DNA from: Linum tenue
Lineage: Eukaryota; Streptophyta; Magnoliopsida; Malpighiales; Linaceae
DNA: 64,000 bases
NCBI GenBank assembly: GCA_946122785.1
Contig: CAMGYJ010000007.1
Coordinates: forward strand, 2,620,909-2,684,908
Direction of reading: 5' to 3'
The first letter of the stretch is position 1. Each line of letters opens with the position of its first letter. Positions 34,057 to 47,255 of this stretch are shown piece after piece. The position numbers and the translations under genes were made by a program. The notes under the pieces were generated by a model. The model searched no databases. It was not told where the DNA came from and worked only from the letters and a program-made list of their open reading frames with translations.

Positions 34057-37000
34057 CTAGTTGTTGGTAGAATGTGACCAGAACTCCTGCACCAGTTGGC
34101 GGAAGAGGGAGCCTTCCTCATTCATTAGATTTTCCGGCGCATCATACTCTGCCAACTTCCCTGTTTTTTTCGTTTAAAAGGGAAGAACAAAAACAAACAA
34201 AGGTGATTACTTGTTCTTCATACTACGGTCTACGGGATCCTGATGGAAGCAGGATTTGGAGGGGCAATCAGAGTTATTTGTAGAGAGAGAATTTTATAAG
34301 GTTGCTGGTTGATACCGTCGGCGATGGCAAGAACTTTGGTGCTATCCATGACAGTAGGGATTCTGTGAGCTACAGTGATGACAGTGCACTCTGCAAACTC
34401 TGTTCTAATGATCCTCTGAAGGATTGCATCTGTTGCATTGTCAATGGAAGCTGTTGCTTCGTCCAGCACCAAAACCTTGCTTCGCTTCAGCAGCGCTCGC
34501 CCCAGGCAGAACAGCTGCCTCTGCCCCATGCTCCAATTGGACCCTTCTTCTGCAACTGCAACACCAGTACCAATGTTGGTAGCATTTACTTTCCCAACTC
34601 TTAATAACCCTTCAAAAATTTAAGGCTACCCTACATTTTCATGCCGTATTTGATGAGTGTGTAACAAAGAACGATCGATTTTAGTAGATGGGTTTTCATT
34701 GTGAATGTTGTTATGACTTGAAAACAGATTATCTGTCATCGACGGGGTGTGAAGGGGTCTCGCTGGAGATCAGGTGTTAGGGTTAGGCCGTTTGGAGAAA
34801 GTCTTATATATCACCCTTCTCAGTCTCTCTAATCCGTATATTTTCAAGTATGGTGAAGAGGGTCTTTCCTGTTCATGGATTAGCTAACACACATCGTATT
34901 AGTGAACCACGTGAATCTATGTGTTCTTTACTTACTTGCATTGTCGATTTCCTGTTCCCTTCTAACAGTAAGAATGAAATGTATTCTGAAAAGCATTAAT
35001 AATGTAGCCATTCCATTACCTGATGTGTCCAGACCTTCTTCCTTCTGCAGAATGGCTTCCCGGAGCTGGCATTTCTGCAGAACCTCCCATATTTCTGGGT
35101 CAGTATGCTGAGACAAAGGGTCCAGATTGTACCTCACAGTGCCACAAAAAAGAGTTGGCTCCTGTGGGATGATACCAAAGTGTGATCTCAGGTCATGGAG
35201 TCCTATTGTGGCGATGTCAATCCCATCTATGACAATCCTTCCTTCTGTTGGCTCAACCAGCCTGAACAATGCACTGATGAGAGTTGTCTTCCCACTCCCA
35301 GTCCTTCCAACTATCCCAATCTTGTCTCCTCCCTCGATCCTGCAGCTTATGCCGCGGAGAACCAGTGGACTGTTCTTCTGATACCTCACGTTTAAGTTAC
35401 AGATCTCCACTTGGCCGTGGCTTGGCCAGTTGGCTGGAGGCCTTGCAGCCTCAATCACTTGTGGAGCTTCACTAGGAATGTGCATATACTGTTCTAGCCT
35501 CTCCACTGAAATGATTGATTCTGCAGTGAAGCACTGGTAATGCACTGCTACTATGAGGAACACATTGAGTGATAGACCATATGAGAGTGCCATCCCAACC
35601 AACCCTGCAGAGGGAAGGAAAAAAGCCATGTGAGATTTACTGAACTTTAATGTCTTCATCACCATGAAGTTTTTAAGGATTGATGTTACCTGAAGCAGAA
35701 TCACCAAGAGGAAGCAAGGTCATGGCGAGTGCTGAAGCCGAGAGAACGATTGCGCAAGGGATCTCGAGTCGTTGGATCAACCACTGGCTCGCGGAGAAGG
35801 TGTGGAAGTAAGTGCTTGCATTGCTGTCAACGAGAACGAGGTTCTTTGTAAAGAATCTTTGTTCCTCCTCGAAAGCTCTGATCGTTGTGGCTCCAGCGAT
35901 GGATTCAGCGAGATGGCTCACAACGGATGACTTTGTTGTCCCGTTGATCCTCATTAGCTCTTTCGCCGTGTTGAAGTAGTATTTCTGTGTTAAATAAAGA
36001 TGACTTGAAGTACAGGAATGGTCAAGACTTGTTCATAATTCGGACAAAAGTTCGTGGTAAAGTACCTGTAAGACCATGATTAGATAAAGGATGGGGAAAA
36101 TAATGAACAAGACAGGCCATGCTAGAGTTGCTAAAAGGGCCAAGATAGTGTATGCATTCAAAGTTGATCCCACTGATATTGTTAACTTATATGCCAGCTC
36201 AAGGTCTATGATGCTTAAGTCGGAAGAAACCTGTCGAGCCAAGAAAAAGGAAATGGTTTCAGACTTTCAGTAATGTCATGAACTTTGAAAATACTTTCAA
36301 ACTCAATGCTCATGAGTTTCTTTACCCGGCTGAGTATTCTTCCCAGAGGGGTAGAGTCATAGAAGGACATGGGTGCCCTGAACAATGAGTGGATGAGCGT
36401 GGAGAAGATCGATTCTGAAGCGTCGCAACCAAGTCTAACCATGGAGAGGGCTCTCACGAACATGAAGAGTGGCAATGTACATCCAATGGCAGTGTAGAGA
36501 CTGAACAGTGTCACTCTACTCATTCCAGGATTCTGAATATTAGCAGCCAATAGATAGCTCTGTAACAGTTGGGCGACGGTGAACACGAATTGGAAAAGGA
36601 CTGACAAGAAGAAGAACGTGAACCCTTTCTTCTTGCTCAAGTAGTCCATGTAAGGCTTGAAACCAGTGTCACCTGTTTCCCTTTCTTCCTTCTTTATCAA
36701 CTGATGATCTCCTGATGCTGCTACAATGTTTTCTCGCTTATCAACCTGTTTTATCTCTGTGGTGGAAACATCAGCTGCAGTCTCTCCAGTGGCACCATGC
36801 TGGCTTTTTCTCCCTTCAGTTGCTTTCTTCTTGTGAGCATTGACCAGTTCATTGAACTCTTGACAGGAATCTAGCATCTCATTGTAAGTGCCGGTTCGCA
36901 AGATTTCACCTGAAGACATTAACTGCCAGAATGGACCAAATATAGAACATTTCAAAGTAAAAGGAAAAGAAAACCAGTTTTTTAGTTCATTCATGTAAGT

Positions 37001-39626
37001 TTCAGAAGGAGATAATTACCAGAATCAAGTTGAATGCTGGAAGGAAGTCAACTTGATGGGTCACGAGTAAAACCGTCTTCCCTGATAGAGCTTCCATTAC
37101 ATATTCCTGACAGCAGAATCATATTAGTTTCTAAGAGAGAGAGACAAAGAACATGGTAAGGAATAAGTGAAGTAAGGTTACATTGAATAGACTGGTTGCA
37201 GTATGTGCATCAACAGCACTAAATGGATCATCCAAGAGGTAAACATCTGCATCCTGATATAAAGCTCTAGCAAGTTGAATCCTTTGCTTCTGCCCTCCAC
37301 TAAGGTTAACTCCTCTTTCTCCAATTTCAGTTAAGTCCCCATTTGGAAGCATTTCTATGTCCTTCACCAGGGAGCACCTCTTGACAACCTCTTGGTATCT
37401 AACCGGGTCCATGGAAGACCCAAACAAGATGTTCTCTCTTATCGTTGCAGTTTGAATCCATGCCGTTTGAGAAACATATGCTATTTCCCCATGAAGATTG
37501 ATTATTCCATTGATTGTGGGAACTTCTCCAAGGACTGCAGCCAACAGTGTCGATTTCCCTGAGCCAACTTCTCCACAAATGGCCACCTTCTCGCCCGATT
37601 TCACCGCCATGTTTATGTTCCTCAATGTAGCCTTAGATTTAGTAGCCTCCATGCTCCATGAAATTTCAGTACATTGAATGAAGACGGGATTTGTGCTGCT
37701 GCTGTTGCTGTTGCCCTTTTGCCTAATGCTCCTGTGCTGCAACTCAGGCGCCACGAGAAACTTTCCTATTCGGTCTAATGACACTTTAGCTTCTATGAAC
37801 TTAGTAACCACATCAGGAAACAGTCGAACTGGCTCCTGAACGATTCTCAATGTTGCCAAAAATGTGAAAACATTGCTAGCATCTAGTGGAATGCTAAGCA
37901 AGTAGCAAGCCCAGAATGTAACTGCTGAGACTATCAGTGGAATTGACCAAAACAGCATCATCATGCAACCTCTATGCAAAAGCACCATGGAAATGGAAAC
38001 AAGCTCTTCTTTCCTAATTGTATCTATCACTTCCCTGAAATGGTTCTCCCAAGCATACAATTTCAACACCTTCATGTTAGCAAGCGCCTCAGTTATCGCC
38101 TTGAGCATTCTGTCCTGCTGCTGGGTGATCCTTGTTTGATAAGTAAGCTGTGATTTGGTCAAAGGGGAGCTTCCAATCACTGTTAGCACAACGGCCACTA
38201 AAGCTGCTATTGTTGCCATTCCGACGGAATAGTAGACGATGAGCAACGCAAGGAATAGCTGGAGGCCCGTAGTCCAAGTCTGATGAAACCAATATGAAAA
38301 TTCTCCTATATTATATGCATCTATTGTGACATAGCTCATAATCTCACCAGGGGAATGAGTGAGCTTGGCAGCATTGGATAGAACTAGTTGCTTCTGGTAG
38401 ATGGCTGCTGATAATAGAGACCTCATTCGAACCCCAACAGATCTTGTTTGGAAGTCGTATTGTCTCTCTGAGATTGACTCGATGCATTTTGCCGAGAGAA
38501 GTGCCAATGTCAGAACATAGCCCTCATGTTTAAAATCTAGCTTGTGTTCAGCGACACGAATGAAAGCTTTTAGCAGCAAAGGGCCGGCGGAGAGAGCTAG
38601 TATCTTCAGCAATGCAAAGAACCCAGATAGCAGAATTTCATTCTTGTAGCAAGAAAGTAGTGTTGACCACAGTGCAGGTGGTGGCTCATTAGTTGATCCT
38701 TCTTCGACTTTCCATTTGCTTAACCTCTCCAAGTAAGTCGAGTAGCATGTTTTGGCTTGATCTTGCTCTCTGAGAAGTGGGATGTCCTCATCTTCAAGAA
38801 CTTTCTCTTTGCCCTTTTTCATCAGTGGATTCAGCCACCAGAATGAAAGCTTGCTAAAGAATCCAGCTTTGGCAAAAGGGCTGACCTTTTCATCATAATC
38901 AGTAGAATCTGATGCGATTTCTTCTTCCTCAAGCAAAGGTTCATTGTAGGGCTGAGAAGTGATCTCCCTCCGGAAGGCACATGAAAGAAGCATAACTGCC
39001 CCAGGAAAGGACAAGATATCTATCACCATTTTAGCAGACACAGCCTTCTTCTCCCCAATTATGGCTTGCCAAAGAGTAGTGAAACAGAGAAAGGCAGAGA
39101 GAAGAGAGAAGGCCAAAGCTGAACACAACTTCATGACCACTGCAACTCTGCAATTGGTTTGCTTACTATTACTACAACTACTACTACTACTACTACCATT
39201 CAGGCATAAACACAGATTCAGCATCAAGAGAGCCAAGCCTTGGAAGAGCAACACCATCCATCCTTTCAGTGGTAAGATACCGTTGGAGAGTTCCCACAAA
39301 CCAAAACCGAAATAGATCATGCTGATCAGGCCATTGAAGATGGCAGAGGAAATCAGCAGCTTGGAGAAGGTTTGTGAGGGTGGTCCATGAGCTGTGGTGA
39401 GCTTCTTCCAGTTGCTTGCTGCTGCTGACTTGTTGCAGATGAAGATGAATGAGGTGATGAGCAGTAAAAGGAGGTTCATGCAAAGTGTGAAGACATGACT
39501 GAGACACGAGTTTGGATTGATAAGGTCGACGAGGGCTGACCGACATTCCTTTCCATAGACATCCGAGCATACTGAAGCTCTGCAGAACATGGCCCAGAGA
39601 CCAAGCCTTTGCTCCATCATGTACAT
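34057..39626 (-). CDS. ABCC10: ABC transporter C family (MRP), ABCC10-type
   Basis: Full-length membrane pump of the multidrug-resistance-associated type; relatives move glutathione or other organic-anion conjugates, mostly across the tonoplast. Eight minus-strand exons (39626-37182, 37106-37020, 36922-36326, 36230-36066, 35984-35690, 35604-35020, 34555-34316, 34160-34057) encode 1505 residues. Order: TMD0 (about 1-170), TMD1 (about 290-570), NBD1 with Walker [10 protein letters not shown] near residue 682 and signature [11 protein letters not shown]2 (about 920-1200), NBD2 with Walker [10 protein letters not shown] near 1296, signature region [15 protein letters not shown] and Walker [10 protein letters not shown]. 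The end is [13 protein letters not shown]. The N-terminal [11 protein letters not shown] segment resembles ABCC10 proteins. Three in-frame ATGs cluster at 39626, 39620 and 39617; the first is used. Substrate unknown. Confidence 0.93.
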
Positions 39627-40631
39627 CTGTTTCAATGAAGCAGGATGAAAAACTTGGAAACTTCTCTTTTTTCAAATCGTTAATCAGAGAGATGACGACA
39701 GTTTTTGAGCAAGAAGAGAAAGAGGAAAAAGACAGTCAAAGAGAACTGTTCATATGGTGATCTCCATGCTGAATTTTCTAAGCTAGTGAGAGATGATGCT
39801 TGTTCTTGAAGAAAGGTTGTGTTTGATTAAAATAACAACACAAATCAAATGCACTCGAGTGGTCAGAAAGTTGTACAGAGAAAGATATCTATTGCAGAAT
39901 CAAATCAAAGAGCAAAGAAAGCAAAGCATGCAGAGAATAATACAAGAAGACACCTTGGACCTTTGCTTCTTTGGTTTCTGGTATCTACTCTGTAGCTTGT
40001 AACTTCTTACTTCTTCCACAATTCATTAAATCTCTATTCCCCCATCCGTTTACACGTTGAGGAAGTTCGATTCCCCTAAGATGTAGACTAAAAGAAAATG
40101 TTTAAAATGTGAAGATGTGGACTATACAGCATATAATGATCTTGAAATCGACCATATGATGCTTTAAAAATTACACCTTTCTCTCTCAATGATGAAATAT
40201 CAAATGGTGAACTCTCATCGTCATCTCCCCCACCAGATGGGATTTTTAGAACCTGATCATTCAAGAGTCTTTACTGCTATGATCATCTGAACAGGCGTCT
40301 TGCTGGTCACCTTCTGCACCACAACAAAAATGTAAAAGCTTAGTTTTCGATACGTGTTTCAACTGCTACGATCAACGGTATATGGAGTACAGTGGGTAGA
40401 TCAGTCTGTCAAGTAGCCTTAAGTTTGGAGGGTGAAAGATTATTTCATTCATCCATCCTTGTACTTGGTGGAGTCAACAATATTAATATTGGCCTTTCTC
40501 ACATATCAACTTCATCATTCATTTCTCTGCTCGGTACTTTCTCAGTAGTGGGGTTTTGGTGGGTGCAAAGAGGTTGTGGGATTGTTCTTGTGTATTTAGT
40601 ATCTACTCTCTTCAGTTGGTGATGAGTTTAA
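39627..40631. other. Intergenic upstream of ABCC10
   Basis: ABCC10 promoter and leader and the 3' flank of the doubtful gene at 40632. No feature recognised. Confidence 0.5.
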
Positions 40632-41269
40632 TTAGTTGCAGATCGAAAATGTCTGTAACGAAACTCGCGCTCTATTCTCTTGTGGTGTGTTATCGTCCCA
40701 GCACTTGCAAGACGCCTGTGTAAAACAAGGATGTGGTTTCATCATCTGCTGCTTATTCCATGCCCTAATAAGACGTAAAGGCATTTGGTTTGGCAATTGA
40801 TTATCAGCTTGGTCAGCGATTTCTGATTCAGAGTCATCTTGTATACTGAACTCTTCATTCAAATCATCTGAAAGACATAACTCTCATCTATATGTATCAT
40901 CATTAGTAGTAGTTTCCGCCTGTGGGCGAAATAGGAGGAGATCGAATGATTCGGTAGCCATGTAAGTTCCTCACCTTCTATTGTAGCCGCGCGTGGAGCC
41001 TCTAAATCTGCACTCATGGTTATGAGAAGTTCTATCAACCCTTGCAGAGATGTAGTAAATACAATAGGATCAATCACAAAAGTCACAACTTGACTTCCAC
41101 GCAAACATTCTTTTACGTTCGGTTTATTAATGCATACACTAATAGAAACAACAGAGTTCTCTACTAATAGCAAGTTCTTTGGAGAACACGAAAAAATACA
41201 AAACCCCAAACAATCGGTGAAATGGTCTATCAAACCCTCGAGTTTCTGGACATAAGAGTGACGATTCAT
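40632..41269 (-). CDS. Possible two-exon gene of unknown function
   Basis: Two minus-strand frames (41269-40975 and 40867-40632) are joined by a 107-base intron with GTGAGG donor and TTTCAG acceptor, and the phases fit to give 176 residues. The second half is acidic (NEEFSIQDDSESEIADQADN) and then Cys/Arg-containing, ending SLQTFSICN. I recognise no family. Its ATG lies only 31 bases after the stop of the V-ATPase E gene on the same strand, so the region may instead be that gene's 3' UTR, an alternative 3' exon set, or a decayed gene. Confidence 0.35.
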
Positions 41270-41299
41270 AATAGGTGAAAACAATTACAGTCAAGGGCA

Positions 41300-43595
41300 T
41301 CAAGCAACAACCTGGCTGAAGAGTAGCTTGCGGATCTGCAACACACAACAAGAACAAGCAAGATTTCAGTTCGAGATTAAAAGGTCTAATCCAGATTAAT
41401 CCCCACATAACAGTTCTCAACACTCATCTGAATCTATTTCAGAAGTGGAAGCGAGCAGGAACGTATCACTATACGGTTCAATTTTCAAGAATCCTAAGAG
41501 CTAGGAGGCTGGAATTATATAATGCACTAGTGCAGGAATGGCAGAGGCAGGGTATTATTAGCCGAAAACGCTTTATGGAGAGGAAGTTAGAGCATGGAGG
41601 TCTTTCATGATCAAATTTCTTATCTACCCAAAACAAAAGCATGAAACTGTTTTGTTTCGGGCCTACGAAAAAGATCAATCGGAAAAGGTTGATTTGGCGA
41701 ATGAAACAGATACACTTTTCAATCTAACTTTTTAGAACAACGATTCATCCTAATCCTCACAACGTATTCAAATCCCAAAGTCACCTCACCAGCAGATACC
41801 TATAATAGTTACTGCCCAAAGCCTGCTAATTGATTTTTTTATTATTGTTTAATACTACCATCCTATTAGTTAATATTTCATTGCTGAAAATATTTACTAA
41901 GAGTAAGCTTCTAAAACTCTACCAATCCCAAATCAAAAAGGAAAAAAAGAACTCAACTAATCCTGATTAGTTTCTTCTACCAAACATAAAAGTGCCAACT
42001 TTCTTTTGGAACAATGGAGGGTATAACAATAGAGAGAATAATGGTGTTCATACCACGGGGAGCTTCTGACGGAACACAACGTCCAAACGTGCATCAAGGG
42101 TATTCTCAAACACAATCTTCCCATCTCGAGACGCCAGGACCACACCTCCAGAGCTAAGCCAGAAAACAAATACAGTTTATTATTTCACATCGTAAAGAAA
42201 GACTATGAGCTCTAAAGTCCAGCCACAGAAAGTTATCAGGATAAAGGATTGATTGATCCCCAAACAGTTAAAAATATGTACACACCACTAAATAAAACCA
42301 CTACCATACTACTAGATTTAATGTTAGCCATAAACTTACCAAGAAAGAGCATGAACATTGTGGTGGCTAGGAGCAGGTGGCAGATAGATTTGCTGGTCCA
42401 ACAAAATTTCTGGTGCATGAACCTGCGCCTTTTCAGCATATTCCTCTTTAGCGGAATCCAAGACAGATTCTACCAGATTGACGTCCGCCTCCCGGCAACG
42501 CAGCAAGACAGCAGGTTCCTTCAGTCTAAGCAAGCTCTGGAACCAGCCAAAAAGTTACATAACAAAATCAGAACAGGAGAAAAAGTAAACGCTTATGTGA
42601 CCCTATAGGCTATATGTGGGTGAAATTTTCTCCAGAAGCACCAAGGAAAGCAACCCCATATATGGTAATACATCAGCAACAAGATAGGTTTATGATCACA
42701 TTCAATAAACATTCACAAGATGTTGACACTTCAAACAGGTGATTTATTCGTTATAAAAACTTAACCTTTCAGTCTCAATAATTCATTATGGTCATCTCAC
42801 CTAACCTGGTATGACCGCACAAAGTATTGCTCACCTGAACTATGAGATCCTGCAGAAGCTTCTTGTACTTATAATCATCCCGGCACACGTTCAGAAGATC
42901 CTTAGCTGCTGACTCTTTCATGGAATTGACCACATCATCTTGGGCCTGAAGAACTTTGATCCGAGAGGCATTAAGCTGCATCGAGTACTCACTGCCAAAA
43001 GAAAATGATAAGCCCATTTAACACAGCTAACCCATCCTCAAACTTCAGTAAGCAAAGGGATCACAAGCAGACCAAGTGGAAGGCAATTAGGAACCAATTC
43101 TTAACAGAGAAAAGAACCATGGAATCCATTTATTCCATTCTTCACCAGATTCACATTCAACGCAGCAGTTCAAACATTTCACCCAGTGTTATAAGAGTTG
43201 GAATCAGGCAGAGAAACTCACATCTTCTTACGAACGTCGACTTGCTTCTCCTTACGCTCATACTCCTGCCTGATCTTCTTCTTCTCCGCTTCTAACAGCT
43301 GCAGCTTCTCGATGTTGAATTCCTGCAACAAAAGCAACAAAATTGAGCATTACAAAATTGAGCATTACCAGAGCACAGATCAATCAAATCCCAAATCCCC
43401 CGGAACCCGATCGTCGGACCAGATTCCAAAACCGCGGGAATCAAAGTGAATTGCTGGAAAACAAAAGAGAAGCAGAGAATTGAAGGGCGGTACCTCTTCA
43501 GCAGAGACGGAGATCTCGTTGGCCTTCTCCTCGGCTTCTTGCCGAATGAATCGGCACATCTGCTGGATCTGCTTAGGGACATCGGCGTCGTTCAT
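41300..43595 (-). CDS. VHA-E: Vacuolar H+-ATPase subunit E
   Basis: Peripheral-stalk subunit of the V-type proton pump, joining the catalytic V1 head to the stator on vacuole and endomembranes. Six minus-strand exons (43595-43494, 43322-43222, 42991-42835, 42536-42340, 42153-42054, 41335-41300) encode 230 residues, the usual family length. The N-terminus MNDADVPKQIQQMCRFIRQE leads into the long charged helix (KANEISVSAEE, EFNIEKLQLLEAEKKKIRQE). The globular C-terminal part contains SCSGGVVLASRDGKIVFENT and TLDARLDVVFRQKLP, ending RKLLFSQVVA. The last exon is only 36 bases after a 718-base intron. All residues expected for the family seem present and the gene looks intact. Confidence 0.96.
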
Positions 43596-45498
43596 GGTTG
43601 CTTCTCTCGCCGGAGATAGTGATCGACAGAAGGGATCGGAGAGAAAGCGCCGATGGATTGGGGGGACCTTCGCGATCGGAAGCGATGAGAGAGGAGAAGA
43701 AGACTGTGTGTGTGGATGGAGAGTTTATAGAACCCGTGCGTGATCTGACTAGCAATCAGTTCTCTCTTTTCTCACAGTTTTGGGTTATTTCATTTTTTTA
43801 TATTTAATTGGGTATATTCATCGTTCATCGTTGTCACTTGCTCATTAGGAAAAGCGGGCCGGTCTATCAGTTTGGGCTGGATCGTAAATGAAGGCACTCG
43901 GTGGCTATTCATGCTCGAGGCCCAGACTCTTAACCCTTCCACAATGGGCCTGGGCTTCCACGTCCGGTCCACACTCCCCCGTTCCTCTCCATTCACCAAT
44001 TGTAATGAGTACGATTGGGGGAGTACCCTAATCTCGTACCAATACTTGCTGGGTACATTCGAGTGGTAAATAGTTACGAACCTAATCTCATCACAACCAA
44101 ATAGTTACGAAAATAACTGAAAATAGTTACGAAACTAAATCTCTTTCTAAACTCGATCATTTCAATCGCAATTTTTCTCTTCCAGTGCATTTATTGGAGT
44201 CCATTTCTTTCTCCAAACGCTTATCGTTAAACTACCTTTTGCGTCTGAAAGATCTCGAGCTACTGACAATGCCACTCGTTTACGTGTATCCAATCTCAAA
44301 TAATCATTAAAAAAAGTATAAGAGGTTAAAAGGTTTAACTATCCATTTCCCAACAACTCGAATTATTGGGATCAAGTGATTAGTTCGCTAACATGGTATC
44401 AGAGCCTAGAATCGAAAGGTCTTGGTTTCGAATCCCCATGACGATCCCCAATTTAAAAATAATGGTTCAGTACAAGAAATTGTATTTCCAACATGTACAA
44501 ACTAAAAGCTTGAATGGGTTTGGCAGAGGTTCGCTAACAGAAAGGGGAACAAATCTAGCAGTCAACTAAAACTAAACCTTGCCAATTAAGAACCGTCTCT
44601 ATCGCCATGAAACTTCACAAATTATCCATTCTTAATTTTTGTGGGGGGAAGTGTGTGGAATCTGAGATACCACCTTTCAATGTAACTGACCTTTCTTCAA
44701 TCCCATTTCCTATTTCCCCAGTCCCCACCCTCTGTTTGATCTTATTATTCAATTCAAAGCTCGTACCAAGTTGTGGATAAATCACAAATGGCTTCCATTT
44801 CCATCCCTGACTTCTTCAGAACAGTGAGGGAAATCAAAAAGCAAAGTTTGTTTATACGACACATGCGTGCTTGTGATCCAATTTTGACTCGACCCACCGA
44901 TTCCGCCCCTTTTCGTTCTTTTCGTCCCCTTTTCAAACTTCTCTGCTCCCCCGTCTCTCCATAAATGGTTCGATTCAGGGCTGCCGTCAATGGCCGGGAA
45001 GTTAGAAGCCGTTTCTTTCTGTTGGTCATCTGGGTTCCAGATTGTGAGTGGATTTGGTCTCTGTTTCCCACCTGAGTCGAGTCGTTCGGTTCGTAGATAT
45101 ACAGAGTGCAGACTGCAGGGAACTAAGTATAGAGAGAAAATTAGATGTGAAGTAGAGACCTTTAAGTAAAGGGTAGTTGAGAGATCGGTGATTACTCGGA
45201 GATTTTGCAGGTTTGCTCGTCACGGGAAGTCGCACAAGTTCGTTCTTTCTTTGCTCCGCCTTTTTTGTTTCTCTTTCTCACAAGAGAAGTGCTGCGGAGA
45301 AGTAAAAGCAGGAAAGGTGGGGAAACTTGTGGAAGGAAAAGATCCAACCTTTAGCATAGATTTATCTGGTTGAAGCAATCGGGTCTTCTGGGTATTATAT
45401 AACAGCGATCAATGGAAGTCTAGGAACATAGAAAAAAGAAGGGGGAAGTTTGTTTTTGGTCTTCTCCTTTGTTTTACATCTTGGTTCTTCTCTGCTCC
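43596..45498. other. Intergenic, between divergent VHA-E and epimerase genes
   Basis: Both upstream regions. Short ATAGTTACGAA repeats occur at about 44070-44145, and a retrotransposon primer-site-like sequence is listed separately. No gene was recognised. Confidence 0.5.
44394..44406 (+). repeat. Initiator-tRNA primer-site-like relic
   Basis: TGGTATCAGAGCC matches the primer-binding site complementary to tRNA-Met(i) used by many plant LTR retrotransposons and is followed by a GGTTTCGAATCCCC phrase. No flanking LTR or coding domain remains; a tRNA-derived SINE fragment is an alternative. Confidence 0.45.
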
Positions 45499-47255
45499 AT
45501 GGATTATTCTCCAGTAGTTGAAGTTACCAGGGATAGAAATGGGATTGAGGAGATTCTACTTCGCAACCCTCGAGGAGCCTCAACAAGGGTTGGTCATTAC
45601 TCATTACCATCCCTTGTTTTTCTCTTCTATAACAGTTATGGTGTTTGCTAATATTCTTTGGTGGGGTGGAAAACCTCTATTCACAGGTGAGCTTGTATGG
45701 AGGACAGGTTCTTTCCTGGAGAACTGACCAAGGTGAAGAACTGCTCTTCACTAGCAGCAAGGTGATATGATGAATCACAATCAGATTGGGGGTTATTTTC
45801 TTTTGAAAGCCATCTTTTGGAATTGTCTGTTGCTTAAAGTTGATGTTTGGTTGCAGGCAATATTCAAGCCACCCAATCCAGTTAGAGGAGGAATCCCAAT
45901 ATGCTTCCCTCAGGTTCTTCACTTTCATTGCATTAACATTTCTGAAAAGAAGTTATTACTTATTACCAATCTATCAGTAACATGAATTGGAGCCTGAAAT
46001 TCCAATGTGTTCTGCAGTTTGGCAATCGAGGAGCCTTGGAGCAACATGGATTTGCTAGGAAGAAACTGTGGGTAGTTGATGACAACCCACCGCCATTACA
46101 TCCCAATGATTCCTATGGAAAATCCTTCGTTGATTTGCTCCTGAAACCATCTGAAGATGATCTCAAGATGTGGCCACACAGGTAACAAGAACCAATAAGA
46201 AAGATTGAAGCTTTCCTTGACAAATATGAACAACCCTTCAACAGGATATGGCTTTGATGATTTGTATGTTGTGGAACTTTCAGCTTCGAGTTCCGCCTAA
46301 GGGTAGCAATAACAGCAGAAGGGAACCTAGCCATGGTTTCGCGCATCAGGAACATCAACTGCAAGCCTTTCAGTTTCTCTATTGCATACCATACCTATCT
46401 CTCCATTTCAGACATCAAGTAAGTTTGCAGATTGCTGCAGCATATCATCTCCTCCAATCCAATGGTTTCCAAAATGAACTGAGAACCATTTTGCCTTCTG
46501 GTGACAGTGAAGTGAGGGTGGAAGGATTGGAAACTCTTGATTACCTCGACAACCTTCTTCAAAGGGAACGATTCACAGAACAAGGAGACACCTTGACTTT
46601 TGAATCCGAGGTAATACTCGTTGGTCCTTCACTACTTCCAATCTATAATCTTTCTTTCCTTATTTGTTTTGGTAGAATATGTGGACTTGTGGATTCGTGA
46701 TACTGGGAACTGACTTCTGAATTCCCTTCTTTCAATTATGCTCTCTAGGTGGACCGGGTTTATCTGAGTTCATCAGATGTTATTTCTGTGTTTGATCACC
46801 AGAGCAAGAGAACATTTCAAATCAGAAAGAAAGGGCTCCCTGATGTTGGTAAAACAGTCTATTTCCCCCACCCACTTCTTCCTTTCCTTTTTGCTTCCTG
46901 AAGTTGCAAAGAATTTCAAGTATTTTCAACCATCCTTCTTCCCTGTAAAATTCCCAACTCCTTCCTGCTACAGTTGAAAGCTGGTTTGTTAGACATGGCA
47001 GGATACTTGCATTCCAAGAAATCATGCATCTTCTAGTGGGAACTGTAAGAATACAAACAACTCATCATTCTGTCAAAATCTGCAGTGGTGTGGAACCCAT
47101 GGGAGAAGAAAGCAAAGGCAATGGCAGATCTCGGAGACGAAGAGTACAAGCAGATGCTGTGTGTTGATGGAGCTGCGATCGAGAAGCCAATCACGTTGAA
47201 GCCCGGTGAGGAATGGACTGGCCGTTTAGAGCTCTCCCTCATTCCTTCAAGTTGA
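45499..47255 (+). CDS. Putative glucose-6-phosphate 1-epimerase (aldose 1-epimerase family)
   Basis: Interconverts alpha and beta anomers of glucose-6-phosphate; plant members are also annotated as apospory-associated protein C-like. Eight exons (45499-45588, 45687-45761, 45857-45913, 46018-46181, 46284-46418, 46508-46610, 46749-46848, 47086-47255) encode 297 residues, typical for the family. Visible blocks are SLYGGQVLSWRTDQGEELLF, FKPPNPVRGGIPICFPQFGN, GFARKKLWVVDD, the catalytic-His-like AYHTYLSISD region, VEGLETLDYLDNL and VVWNPWEKKAKAMADLGDEE, ending LELSLIPSS. The RGGIPICFPQFG and AYHTY motifs identify the YeaD/HEX1-like branch and not galactose mutarotase. There is no obvious targeting peptide, so probably cytosolic. 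Confidence 0.95.
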
